The notes under the pieces are model-generated. The model was given only the letters and a program-made list of their open reading frames with translations, had not been told where the DNA came from and did no database searches. From Marinobacter sp. ANT_B65 (GTDB lineage Bacteria > Pseudomonadota > Gammaproteobacteria > Pseudomonadales > Oleiphilaceae), in assembly GCF_002407605.1 (NCBI RefSeq), contig NZ_NXGV01000002.1:590505-654504 (forward strand): DNA of 64,000 bases. The letters run 5' to 3'. Position 1 is the stretch's first letter, and the number at the start of each line of letters is the position of its first letter. The position numbers and the translations under genes are program-made. Below are positions 9,386 through 17,329 of the stretch, one piece after another.

Positions 9386-10153
9386 ATGAACAATCCACTT
9401 TTTGATATGACCGGCAAAGTAGCCCTGATCACGGGTTCAACCAAGGGCATAGGCCTTTCAATTGCCGAAGAAATGGCCCGGCTGGGCGCGAAAGTTGTTA
9501 TCTCCAGCCGCAAGGCCGACGTCTGCGAACAGGTTGCGAATGATCTGAAAGCCCAGGGGTATGAGGCTATGGCCATACCCTGCCACGTTGGTAAAAAAGA
9601 CGACCTGCAGAACCTGGTGAACAAGACAAACGAAGCCTGGGGCGCTATCGACGTACTCATATGCAATGCCGCCACTAACCCGGTGTATGGCCCAACCTCG
9701 GAAATGACTGACGAGGCCTGGGACAAGATTATGGACACCAACGTTAAAGGGACCTTCTGGCTTACCGGTATGGTACTGCCGCAGATGGCAGAGAAGGGCG
9801 AAGGTGCCGTTGTGCTGCTGTCCAGCATCGCAGGCATTCGTGGCAACACCACTATCGGTACCTACGGTGTGTCCAAAGCGGCAGAAGCTGCACTGGCCAG
9901 AAACCTGGCCGTGGAGTGGGGTCCGAAGGGCATCCGTATCAACAGCATAGCTCCTGGTCTGATCAAAACCGATTTTGCCAAAGCCCTCTGGGAAGATCCC
10001 GTGCGTGTGAAGCGGGCAGAAGACAAAACCCCATTGAGAAGAATTGGTGATCCGGTAGATATCGCCGGTCTGGCCGTATTCCTGTCAACCAAAGCCAGCG
10101 CATACATAACCGGACAAACCATAGTAGCCGACGGCGGCGAAACCATCTGTTGA
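9386..10153 (+). CDS. Short-chain dehydrogenase/reductase
   Basis: This classical SDR of 255 residues has TGSTKGIGLS at about 17-26, CNAATNP in the NNAG position, LSSIAG with the catalytic serine, and YGVSK near residue 157. Basic residues after strand 2 (ISSRKAD) favour NADP(H). Placed between the ACAD11-type gene and its kinase partner, it may reduce a keto-acyl-CoA to the hydroxyacyl-CoA that the kinase phosphorylates, the role of LvaD in levulinate catabolism. That role is inferred from context. The closest generic relatives are DHRS4-like reductases. Confidence 0.92.
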   Translation: MNNPLFDMTGKVALITGSTKGIGLSIAEEMARLGAKVVISSRKADVCEQVANDLKAQGYEAMAIPCHVGKKDDLQNLVNKTNEAWGAIDVLICNAATNPVYGPTSEMTDEAWDKIMDTNVKGTFWLTGMVLPQMAEKGEGAVVLLSSIAGIRGNTTIGTYGVSKAAEAALARNLAVEWGPKGIRINSIAPGLIKTDFAKALWEDPVRVKRAEDKTPLRRIGDPVDIAGLAVFLSTKASAYITGQTIVADGGETIC

Positions 10154-10179
10154 GCAGGGAAATAACCAAAATAAGCCTA

Positions 10180-10268
10180 GGGCTGTGGGTGGTGATGCTT
10201 TCTGCAGGAAAAAATGTCTGAGTGCAGCGAGTTGTTTTTCCGAAAGAAAGCATCACCACCCACAGCCC
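10180..10268. repeat. Long palindromic intergenic repeat, copy 1
   Basis: A perfect 24-bp inverted repeat (10180-10203 with 10245-10268) brackets a core that continues with GGAAAAA/TTTTTCC pairing (10207-10213 with 10235-10241) and the sequence TGTCTGAG-N-AGCGAGTTG. Copy 2 at 24738-24826 has the same core in opposite orientation but different outer arms, each still perfectly self-complementary. It lies between two + strand genes of one operon, and its transcript would fold into a long hairpin. Confidence 0.85.
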
Positions 10269-10316
10269 GCCGCTCCCAGCGTAAGGCTGCCCCCAAAAAA
10301 TGAAGGCAACAAAATA

Positions 10317-11381
10317 ATGAGCATAACCCCAGAGCTGGTAGATGTCCTTCCGGCCCACAAATTCGACGAAGCCAAACTTTTGTCCTGGCTCCGCCAAGCC
10401 ATGCCGGATTTTGGCAATCGCCTTGTTGTAAAACAGTTTCAGGGTGGCCAATCGAATCCTACATTTCTTTTGGACAGTGACAGTGGACGCTATGTCCTGC
10501 GCAAAAAACCGCCGGGGAAAACACTACCTTCTGCCCATATGGTCGAGCGGGAATACAAGGTTATTCGTGCGCTTTCAGACAACACCTCCCTGCCAGTGCC
10601 CAAGGCCAGAGTTCTGTGTGAAGACAGCGACATTATCGGTACCCCTTTTTACGTGATGGACTTTCTGGAAGGTCGCATTGTCAGCCACTCTGCCTTGCGG
10701 GCGCTGGATCGCCGGGAACGGCTGCCGGCCCATTACTCTGCGATCGACACCCTGGCGGAGCTGCATTCTGTTGATGTAAATGCAGTAGGCCTTGGGGACT
10801 ATGGTCGTCCGGAAGGCTACGTGGCCCGGCAGGTTGCGCGCTGGAGCAAACAGTATCTGGCTGCAAAAACCGACGAAATGCCCGCCATGGACAAGCTTAT
10901 GGCATGGCTGCCTGAAAACCTTCCTTCCACGGACGAGTGCGCAATTGCCCATGGGGACTATCGTTTTGGCAACCTGATGCTGGCCCCTGACAAGCCAGAA
11001 GTGATTGCCATACTGGACTGGGAGCTTTCTACGCTTGGACACCCGCTGGCGGATCTGGCCTACTACTGTCTGCCTTATCATCTGCCTTCGGATATGCCAG
11101 GTATGCGCGGATTGAAGGGTGAAGATCTCGAAGCGCTGGGCGTTCTGGATGAACAGGAAACCATTGCCCGTTACTGCGCCAGGACTGGCCGTGAAGAAAT
11201 AGCAGACTGGCATGTTTATCTGGCGTTTTCGTTGTTCCGGTTAGCCTCTATCGTTCAGGGTGTCTATAAACGTGCTCTGGATGGTAATGCCGCCAATGCC
11301 AATGCTCTGGAAGTGGGGAAACGTGCGAGTCTTCTGGCTGAGACGGGCTGGAAAATTGCCTGCGAGGGAGAGCAGAAATGA
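10317..11381 (+). CDS. Aminoglycoside-phosphotransferase-fold kinase, ACAD10/11 kinase-domain type
   Basis: This 354-residue protein corresponds to the N-terminal kinase domain of human ACAD10/11 and to bacterial LvaA-like kinases. Motifs include FQGGQSNPTF, YVLRKKPPG with the ATP lysine, PSAHMVEREY, AHGDYRFGNLML (catalytic aspartate and asparagine) and ILDWELSTLGHPLADLAYY (metal-binding aspartate). The expected reaction is phosphorylation of a 4-hydroxyacyl-CoA. The start at MSITPEL is chosen because the longer reading frame would run through the palindromic repeat and the family begins here. Its stop overlaps the surE start (ATGA). Confidence 0.92.
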   Translation: MSITPELVDVLPAHKFDEAKLLSWLRQAMPDFGNRLVVKQFQGGQSNPTFLLDSDSGRYVLRKKPPGKTLPSAHMVEREYKVIRALSDNTSLPVPKARVLCEDSDIIGTPFYVMDFLEGRIVSHSALRALDRRERLPAHYSAIDTLAELHSVDVNAVGLGDYGRPEGYVARQVARWSKQYLAAKTDEMPAMDKLMAWLPENLPSTDECAIAHGDYRFGNLMLAPDKPEVIAILDWELSTLGHPLADLAYYCLPYHLPSDMPGMRGLKGEDLEALGVLDEQETIARYCARTGREEIADWHVYLAFSLFRLASIVQGVYKRALDGNAANANALEVGKRASLLAETGWKIACEGEQK

Positions 11382-12157
11382 GCGGGCCTATCGTGCGGCG
11401 TATCCTGATAACCAATGATGATGGCATCAAAGCCCCGGGGTTGGCGAGGCTGGAAAAGATAGCTCGCAACCTGGCGGAAGAGGTCTGGGTGGTTGCTCCG
11501 GAGCACGACCGCAGCGGTGCAGGTCAGAGCATTTCTATCCACGATCCTCTGCGAGTCTACGAAACCGGCGATAAGCGTTATTCAGTCTCCGGCACTCCGG
11601 CAGATTGTGTTCTCTATTCACTCGCCCGGTGGTTTGGCGAAACGCCTCCGGATCTGGTGCTGTCCGGTGTTAACTGCGGGGCCAATATCAGTGATTCGGT
11701 GCAATATTCGGGTACGGTGGGTGCTGTGCTCAGCGCCCGTCATATGAACGTCCCTGCCATTGCCCTGAGCCAGGCCTTTTTATCCAGAGACGGTGTTCAG
11801 TGGTCGCCCGTAGAACGTTTTGGCGAGGAGGTGATCCGGCAACTGTGGGAGCCAGGTGAAATCCGGGCCTGGAACGTGAACTTTCCTGCCTGCGACGCCG
11901 AAGACATTGTCTCTGCACGTTTGTGTCACCAGTCTACCGGGTCCATCCAGCAGGCCCGACTGCAGGCCGGGAAGGATGCCCGCAGTCTGCCTTACTGGTG
12001 GCTTGGGTTTGATCGCAGCTCCCGACACATAGTTGCGCCGGATTCTGACGTATCGGTATTGAGAGACAAAGCCATCGCTATCGCACCTCTGCGACACGAG
12101 GGGCCCCTGCCGGGGAACGTCAAAGAACTTGATCTGTCCGCACTGCTGGCAAACTGA
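11378..12157 (+). CDS. surE: SurE-family phosphatase
   Basis: The 259-residue protein has the SurE signature ILITNDDGIKAPGL at about residues 9-22, with the paired aspartates that bind the metal, VVAPEHDRSGAGQSIS, and LSGVNCGANISDSVQYSGTVGA. SurE enzymes remove phosphate from nucleoside monophosphates and sometimes short polyphosphates. Normally surE lies beside pcm and nlpD; here it is translationally coupled (ATGA overlap) to an ACAD11-type kinase inside a CoA-thioester operon. It is therefore probably a specialised paralogue, perhaps acting on a phosphorylated intermediate. That role is speculative. Confidence 0.93.
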   Translation: MSGPIVRRILITNDDGIKAPGLARLEKIARNLAEEVWVVAPEHDRSGAGQSISIHDPLRVYETGDKRYSVSGTPADCVLYSLARWFGETPPDLVLSGVNCGANISDSVQYSGTVGAVLSARHMNVPAIALSQAFLSRDGVQWSPVERFGEEVIRQLWEPGEIRAWNVNFPACDAEDIVSARLCHQSTGSIQQARLQAGKDARSLPYWWLGFDRSSRHIVAPDSDVSVLRDKAIAIAPLRHEGPLPGNVKELDLSALLAN

Positions 12158-12182
12158 TTTTAACTTAAAGAGAACAATAACC

Positions 12183-13853
12183 ATGTTCACACGCCATTAT
12201 GCCGTCTGGCCTAAAGAGTTGCCCAAGACCCTGACTCTGCCGAACACCAGCGTTTTCACCAACCTGGAAATTTCGGCATTGCGCTACCCTGACCATACAG
12301 CCATTATTTTCTATGACGAACCTATGACATACCGTCGCCTGTTGGCAGAGGTGGAGGCGATGGCTGGATACCTGCAGGCGCAGGGTGTGAAAAAAGGTGA
12401 TCGGGTACTGCTGTATATGCAGAACTCACCTCAGTATGTAATTTCCTATTACGCGATTCTGCGTGCGGATGCGATCGTGATTCCGGTGAACCCGATGAAC
12501 CGGGCTTCAGAGCTGGAGCACTATATTGCGGATACTGGCTCGGCTATATGCATGGCGGGCCAGGAACTTGTCGACTATATATCTCCACTGCTGGAAACAA
12601 CCGATCTGGAACAGGTTGTGGTGGCCTCGTACAGCACCTATATCAAGCCTGATACTGATCTTGACCTTCCCGCAGAGGTAGCCGCACCAGCCTGGTCCGG
12701 TGAGATTCCTGGTCTGGTGAGCTGGGAACAGGCTATGGCGGCCGGCCATAGTCCTTCGGAACATACAGCGGGTCCGGAAGACCTGGCGGTGTTTCCATAC
12801 AGTTCCGGCACGACCGGTGCGCCCAAGGGTTGTATGCACACCCATCGCTCGGTAATGGCGACGACAGTACACCGGGTTTTCTGGAATCTGAGCACCGCCA
12901 ACAGCGTGCAGCTGGCAACCTTGCCATTTTTCCACGTAACAGGCATGACAGGTTCCATGAACGGGCCAATTTTTTCGGGATCCGCAGCAGTGATCATGAC
13001 GCGCTGGGATCGCACAACTGCCTCAAGGCTTATTGAACGCTATAAGGTCACTGCCTGGACCAACATCGTTACCATGGCCGTGGATTTCCTCTCCAACCCG
13101 GATATTGGCAACTACGACCTGTCCAGCCTCAGCATGATTGGTGGCGGAGGCGCCGCCATGCCTGCTGCCGTTGCAGAAAAACTGAAGAGGCTGACGGGGC
13201 TTGATTACATCGAAGGGTACGGCATGTCAGAAACCATGGCCGCAACCCACATAAATCCTAACGCGCATCCCAAAGCCCAGTGTCTGGGCATCCCCGTGTT
13301 TGATGTGGACAGCCGGATTATTGATCCAGAGACATTGAAAGAGCTGGGCCCGGGGGAAACCGGCGAGATCGTTTCCTGTGGTCCGCAGGTTACCCTTGGT
13401 TACTGGAACCGGCCTGCTGAAACCGATGCGGCGTTCATAGAAATTGACGGCAAGCGTTTCTTCCGTACTGGTGATCTGGCGTATTACGATGAAGAGGGAT
13501 ATTTCTTCATGGTTGATCGCCTTAAGCGGATGATCAACGCCTCCGGGTTCAAAGTCTGGCCGTCGGAAGTTGAGGCCCTGATGTACCGCCACCCGGCTAT
13601 TCATGAGGTATGCATTATCTCGGCGCCAGATCCCAAGCGTGGTGAAACGGTGAAAGCCTGCATTGTGCTGACGCCTGAAGCCGAGGCGAGCACCAGCGTC
13701 GAAGATATTACCAGTTGGTGCAGAGAACATATGGCCGTCTACAAGGTACCTACCCTGGTTGAATTTGTGACTGCTTTACCCAAATCTCCTACGGGCAAGC
13801 TGATGTGGCGTGCGCTGCAGGAAGAAGAATGGAAAGGAAGGGAGGGGTCATGA
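12183..13853 (+). CDS. Long-chain-fatty-acid-type acyl-CoA ligase
   Basis: This is a 556-residue ANL enzyme with PYSSGTTGAPKGCMHTH (phosphate loop, about residue 205), EGYGMSETMA, FRTGDLAYYDEEGY, MINASGFKVWPSEVE and SPTGKLMWR with the terminal lysine. It would make the CoA ester that the ACAD11-type module consumes, in the way LvaE does. The start at MFTRHYAVW is chosen because it follows AAAGAGAACAATAACC, while the longer frame reads through the end of surE. Its stop overlaps the next gene by ATGA. It is only distantly like the ligase at 5058, so the two probably activate different acids. Confidence 0.93.
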   Translation: MFTRHYAVWPKELPKTLTLPNTSVFTNLEISALRYPDHTAIIFYDEPMTYRRLLAEVEAMAGYLQAQGVKKGDRVLLYMQNSPQYVISYYAILRADAIVIPVNPMNRASELEHYIADTGSAICMAGQELVDYISPLLETTDLEQVVVASYSTYIKPDTDLDLPAEVAAPAWSGEIPGLVSWEQAMAAGHSPSEHTAGPEDLAVFPYSSGTTGAPKGCMHTHRSVMATTVHRVFWNLSTANSVQLATLPFFHVTGMTGSMNGPIFSGSAAVIMTRWDRTTASRLIERYKVTAWTNIVTMAVDFLSNPDIGNYDLSSLSMIGGGGAAMPAAVAEKLKRLTGLDYIEGYGMSETMAATHINPNAHPKAQCLGIPVFDVDSRIIDPETLKELGPGETGEIVSCGPQVTLGYWNRPAETDAAFIEIDGKRFFRTGDLAYYDEEGYFFMVDRLKRMINASGFKVWPSEVEALMYRHPAIHEVCIISAPDPKRGETVKACIVLTPEAEASTSVEDITSWCREHMAVYKVPTLVEFVTALPKSPTGKLMWRALQEEEWKGREGS

Positions 13854-14785
13854 ACAACAAACCCAGTATTCTGATTGTTGGTGCGGGAGCTATCGGCGGC
13901 TTCTATGGGGCCATTCTGAAGCGGGCAGGTTGCTCTGTGAGCACTGTGTTGCGATCTGACTATGACGCCGTCAAAGCCAGGGGTATTTCCATCACAAGCC
14001 CACTCGGAGACCTGTCCTACAAGCCTGATCATGTATACCGCGATGGCGACCTGCCTGATGAAGCACCTGACTTTCTGATTCTTTGTGTGAAAGTTCTGCC
14101 CGGTGTGGATCGGGTTGCTCTGGTTGCGCCCTGGATGGGTGAGAATACCCGTCTGGTACTGATTGAAAATGGTCTGGATATTGAGAAGGAGATGGCCGAC
14201 GCCTATCCGGACAATCCTCTTTTAAGCTGCCTGGCATTTATTGCCGCGAGCCGCACAGAGTCAGGAGTAATTGAGCACAAGGCTTATGGCAAGCTGGTAA
14301 TGGGGCGCTACCCGGAAGGTGTGGATGAAAACTGCCAGACTTTGTCGCAGCTGTTTACAGAGGGTGGTATCAGGGTCGATCTGACTGAACGGGTGGTGGG
14401 CGAGCGCTGGCGCAAGTGTCTCTGGAATACTCCGTTCAACCCTTTGTCTGTTATTGCCAATGGTGCGGATACCCGAAGCATTCTGGATACCGAGGGCGGT
14501 GAAGAGCTGATCCGGGCGATGATGCGGGAGGTGATGGATGTGGCAGCAGCGGAAGGCTACCCGATGGCTGACGAGTTGATCGATCAGAACATTGACGGTA
14601 CCCGCAAAATGCCTGCATACAAGAACAGCATGGCGCTGGACTATCTGAATGATCGCCCGATTGAGCGGGAGGCAGTGCTGGGCAATGTTGTGGCACTGGC
14701 CAAAAGTCACGGCATTGCTGTACCTCACCTGAATACGGTGCTCGTTACTCTGAAAATGCGGGCCGCATTGGAAGGTAGGGAATAG
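13850..14785 (+). CDS. Ketopantoate reductase-like oxidoreductase (ApbA/PanE family)
   Basis: The 311-residue protein begins with the NADP-binding motif ILIVGAGAIGGFYGAIL (residues 7-23). It contains KCLWNTPFNPLSVIANG, which bears the lysine and asparagine used by PanE to reduce 2-dehydropantoate. In a CoA-catabolism operon it may reduce or oxidise another 2-keto or 2-hydroxy acid rather than serve pantothenate synthesis. A role in CoA supply is also possible. The start is the ATG in the ATGA overlap with the ligase stop, preceded by GGAAGGGAGGGG. It is the last gene before a strong terminator. Confidence 0.88.
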   Translation: MNNKPSILIVGAGAIGGFYGAILKRAGCSVSTVLRSDYDAVKARGISITSPLGDLSYKPDHVYRDGDLPDEAPDFLILCVKVLPGVDRVALVAPWMGENTRLVLIENGLDIEKEMADAYPDNPLLSCLAFIAASRTESGVIEHKAYGKLVMGRYPEGVDENCQTLSQLFTEGGIRVDLTERVVGERWRKCLWNTPFNPLSVIANGADTRSILDTEGGEELIRAMMREVMDVAAAEGYPMADELIDQNIDGTRKMPAYKNSMALDYLNDRPIEREAVLGNVVALAKSHGIAVPHLNTVLVTLKMRAALEGRE

Positions 14786-14796
14786 TCACCGGGTTG

Positions 14797-14827
14797 TTTT
14801 CAGGGCCCGTTTCCCGGGCCCTGAAAA
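14797..14827. terminator. Bidirectional intrinsic terminator
   Basis: A 13-bp GC-rich stem (14797-14809 with 14815-14827) has four T/A pairs at its base, giving a T tract in both directions. It separates the convergent PanE-like gene and the MaoC gene. Confidence 0.85.
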
Positions 14828-14839
14828 ACTCAGTGTTGC

Positions 14840-15295
14840 TCAGGCCACATACATGGCGAGATTTTCTGTCACGCAGGCCGGCTTGTCCTGTCCCTTTATT
14901 TCTATTGTGGTTTTGTAGGCTGCGAGGGTTCTGTTGTCGCCTGCAGGTGTCACGTCGATCAGTTCGATTCTGGTACGGATCTCCGAGCCAACCGGCACAG
15001 CTGCCGGGAAGCGCAGTTTGTTTGAGCCGTAATTGATGGTGGCGGTGGTTCCGGTTACCCGCAGAGCCTGAGGGTTAAGCCGGGGGATCAGCGACACTGT
15101 CAGATAACCATGTGCAACCGGGCTCTTCCAGGGTGACTCTCGCTTTGCCCTCTCCACGTCTACATGAATCCACTGATGATCACCTGTGGCATCGGCAAAT
15201 GCCCCGATCATTTCCTGGGTAATTGTAAGCCAGGGGCTGTAGCAACATAGCTTGCCCTTATAGTCAGCCAGATTACCGAGCGGTATTTCCTTCAT
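14840..15295 (-). CDS. MaoC-like (R)-specific enoyl-CoA hydratase
   Basis: This 151-residue single hotdog protein has the hydratase-2 motif: FADATGDHQWIHVD at about residues 33-46 supplies the catalytic aspartate and histidine, followed by SPVAHGYLTVSL. The NodN/MaoC subgroup hydrates trans-2-enoyl-CoA to (R)-3-hydroxyacyl-CoA. It lies 12 bases after the class II aldolase gene, preceded by AAGGAGG. It ends at the bidirectional terminator. Its specific acyl group is unknown. Confidence 0.9.
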   Translation of the reverse strand: MKEIPLGNLADYKGKLCCYSPWLTITQEMIGAFADATGDHQWIHVDVERAKRESPWKSPVAHGYLTVSLIPRLNPQALRVTGTTATINYGSNKLRFPAAVPVGSEIRTRIELIDVTPAGDNRTLAAYKTTIEIKGQDKPACVTENLAMYVA

Positions 15296-15307
15296 GTTGC
15301 CTCCTTT

Positions 15308-16069
15308 TTATACTGCGTAACCGGGGTTTTTGCTGTCGAGAAGGCGCAGCAGTGCCGGCCAGGTGAGTGCAGCGGCACGACCCAGGGATTGTGACTGCTC
15401 TGCGGTAGTCTGTATGGCCTCTTTGGAGGGCATACACACCGGGCCGCAACTCTGGGCTTTGACCTGGATCTCGCAGGCTTTCATCAGGAAGTACAGGTAA
15501 GTAAAGGTTTCCGGCACGTCTTTACCCGCAGTCAGAACACCGTGGTTGCGCAGCATCATCATGGATTTGTCTCCAAGATCCCTGATCAGGCGTTCACGTT
15601 CGTCCAGATTCAGCGCCACGCCTTCGTAATCGTGGTAACTCAGGTGTTCAAGGCAAAGCATGGCGGTCTGGCTCAGAGGCAGCAGGCCGTCTCTGTGGGC
15701 TGAAACTGCGACACCGTCTGGCGCATGGAGGTGCATAACCGCACCGGCATCGTCGCGGCCCATATGCACGGCACTGTGGATGGTAAAGCCTGCAGGGTTT
15801 ACCCGGCCAAGGCCTCCGGATTCCACCACCTGCCCTTCCTGGTCTACCTTCACCAGAGAGGATGCAGTGATTTCATGGAACAGCAGGCCATATGGGTTGA
15901 TCAGAAAATGATGTTCGGGGCCAGGTACCCGGGCCGAAAGGTGGGTAAAAACCAGATCGTCCCACCCGAACAGGGCGACAAGACGGTAAGCGGCCGCCAG
16001 TTCACTGCGAACCTGCCATTCTGCATCGCGTAGCGCTTTCGCTTCGGTATTCGAGGTGTCTTTTTTCAT
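15308..16069 (-). CDS. Class II aldolase/adducin family protein
   Basis: This 253-residue protein of the fuculose-aldolase/adducin fold has the metal-binding histidines in AVMHLHAPDG (about residues 106-115) and MMLRNHGVLTAG. Family members carry out retro-aldol cleavage or decarboxylation on varied substrates, and many catabolic members are uncharacterised. The start at MKKDTSN is preceded by AGGTGA. The longer frame would read through an intrinsic terminator and is not credible. It forms a pair with the MaoC gene, which suggests hydration of an enoyl-CoA followed by C-C cleavage. That is inference. Confidence 0.87.
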   Translation of the reverse strand: MKKDTSNTEAKALRDAEWQVRSELAAAYRLVALFGWDDLVFTHLSARVPGPEHHFLINPYGLLFHEITASSLVKVDQEGQVVESGGLGRVNPAGFTIHSAVHMGRDDAGAVMHLHAPDGVAVSAHRDGLLPLSQTAMLCLEHLSYHDYEGVALNLDERERLIRDLGDKSMMMLRNHGVLTAGKDVPETFTYLYFLMKACEIQVKAQSCGPVCMPSKEAIQTTAEQSQSLGRAAALTWPALLRLLDSKNPGYAV

Positions 16070-16093
16070 GTTGTTCACCTTTTTTGACTGCCC

Positions 16094-16122
16094 ATAAAAA
16101 AAGGGGGTGGCAAGCCACCCCC
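16094..16122 (-). terminator. Intrinsic terminator after the acyl-CoA dehydrogenase operon
   Basis: On the minus strand an 8-bp GC stem (16103-16110 with 16115-16122) with loop CTTG is followed by seven Ts. It lies between the PimD-like gene and the aldolase gene. A weaker AGAGACC/GGTCTCT repeat lies just upstream. Confidence 0.85.
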
Positions 16123-16176
16123 AAAAAGAGACCCCCGACTGATAAGAAAGAGGTCTCTGGCTCACTGATCAGGAGT

Positions 16177-17319
16177 TTAGCTTGCCTGTAAAAGGGAGGC
16201 GTAGCGCTCCAGATGGAAATCGTCGTCACCCAGCTGGTGGTTGATCATGATCAGGCGCTTGGCGTAATGGGCAAAGTTATACTCCCATGTCATACCAATG
16301 CCGCCATGGGACTGAACGCCCTGTTCGGAAATAAACTGTCCGCTGCGGCCAATAATGTTTTTAGCCGCAGACAGCACTCGGCGACGCTCATCGCTCTGTT
16401 CTTCGTTTGCCACACTGGCGGCGAGAATAGCCATGGAACGGGCCTGTTCCAGTTCGGACATCATGTCGACCATACGGTGCTGCAGAACCTGGAACTTACC
16501 GATAGGCACACCGAACTGCTTGCGCTGCTTGAGGTAGTCCAGAGTCAACTCGTTGGCGGTTTCCATAACACCGACAGCCTCTGCACACAGCGCTGCGATG
16601 GCACGGCCTGACTGATACTCAATCACCCCGGAGGCGTTGCCTTCTTCGCCCAGCAGGGCTCCGGCATCTACCTGAACGTTGTTCAGGGTAAGGTCGCAAC
16701 CTTTGAAACCGTCAATGGTCGGGTAAACCCTGCGCTCGATTCCTGCTGTGTCGGCCTTTAAAGCGAACAGGCTGATGCCGTTGGCATCAGAGGTATCGCC
16801 AGAGGTGCGGGCGGATACAAGAATGAGGTCAGCACAATGCCCGCCAATCACTACGGCCTTGCGACCATTAAGGAGGTAGCCTTTGTCATTTTTCTCGGCG
16901 CGGGTTTCCACATCGTTCAGATTGTAGAAACTCTGGGGCTCCTGAAGAGCAACCGCTGCCTGCAGACCGCCACTGGCAATACCCTCAAGCCAGGCTTCTT
17001 TCTGGCTGTCGTCGCCGGCCTGGCTGATAAGGCCTCCGCCGAAAATAACAGACTGCAGGTATGGTTCCAGGCACAGGCCCCGGCCCAGTTCGGTCATAAC
17101 CGACTGTACTTCTACGCCGGTACCACCGAAGCCTCCCAGCTCTTCCGGGAAGGGCACAGCTGTCAGCCCCAGTTCGCCGAGTTGCTTCCAGAAATCTACG
17201 CTGAACCCTGCGTCGGTTTCGCTGAACTCCAGGCGTTTTTCAAAGCTGTATTCACCGCGCACCAGGCGCGCCACGGTGTCCTGCAGCATCTGCTGCTCTT
17301 CATTGAGTCGGAAATCCAT
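16177..17319 (-). CDS. Acyl-CoA dehydrogenase, PimD-like small subunit
   Basis: This 380-residue acyl-CoA dehydrogenase-fold protein starts MDFRLNEEQQMLQ. It resembles the PimD small subunit of pimeloyl-CoA dehydrogenase: SYNFEKR-like region YSFEKRLEF, FGGTGVEVQSVMTELGRGL, RKQFGVPIGKFQVLQHRMVDM and QSHGGIGMTWEYNFAHYAKR. It follows its PimC-like partner by 10 bases, and the two are expected to form a mixed flavoenzyme complex that desaturates a dicarboxyl- or ring-acyl-CoA. The start is set by the AAGGAGG seven bases upstream. The pim assignment is from memory of the family and should be read as a subfamily call. Confidence 0.88.
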   Translation of the reverse strand: MDFRLNEEQQMLQDTVARLVRGEYSFEKRLEFSETDAGFSVDFWKQLGELGLTAVPFPEELGGFGGTGVEVQSVMTELGRGLCLEPYLQSVIFGGGLISQAGDDSQKEAWLEGIASGGLQAAVALQEPQSFYNLNDVETRAEKNDKGYLLNGRKAVVIGGHCADLILVSARTSGDTSDANGISLFALKADTAGIERRVYPTIDGFKGCDLTLNNVQVDAGALLGEEGNASGVIEYQSGRAIAALCAEAVGVMETANELTLDYLKQRKQFGVPIGKFQVLQHRMVDMMSELEQARSMAILAASVANEEQSDERRRVLSAAKNIIGRSGQFISEQGVQSHGGIGMTWEYNFAHYAKRLIMINHQLGDDDFHLERYASLLQAS

Positions 17320-17329
17320 GGTCGCCTCC

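Noticed and set aside
10185..10316. N-terminal extension of the ACAD11-type kinase
   Set aside because: It would translate the palindromic repeat, and related kinases start at the later ATG.
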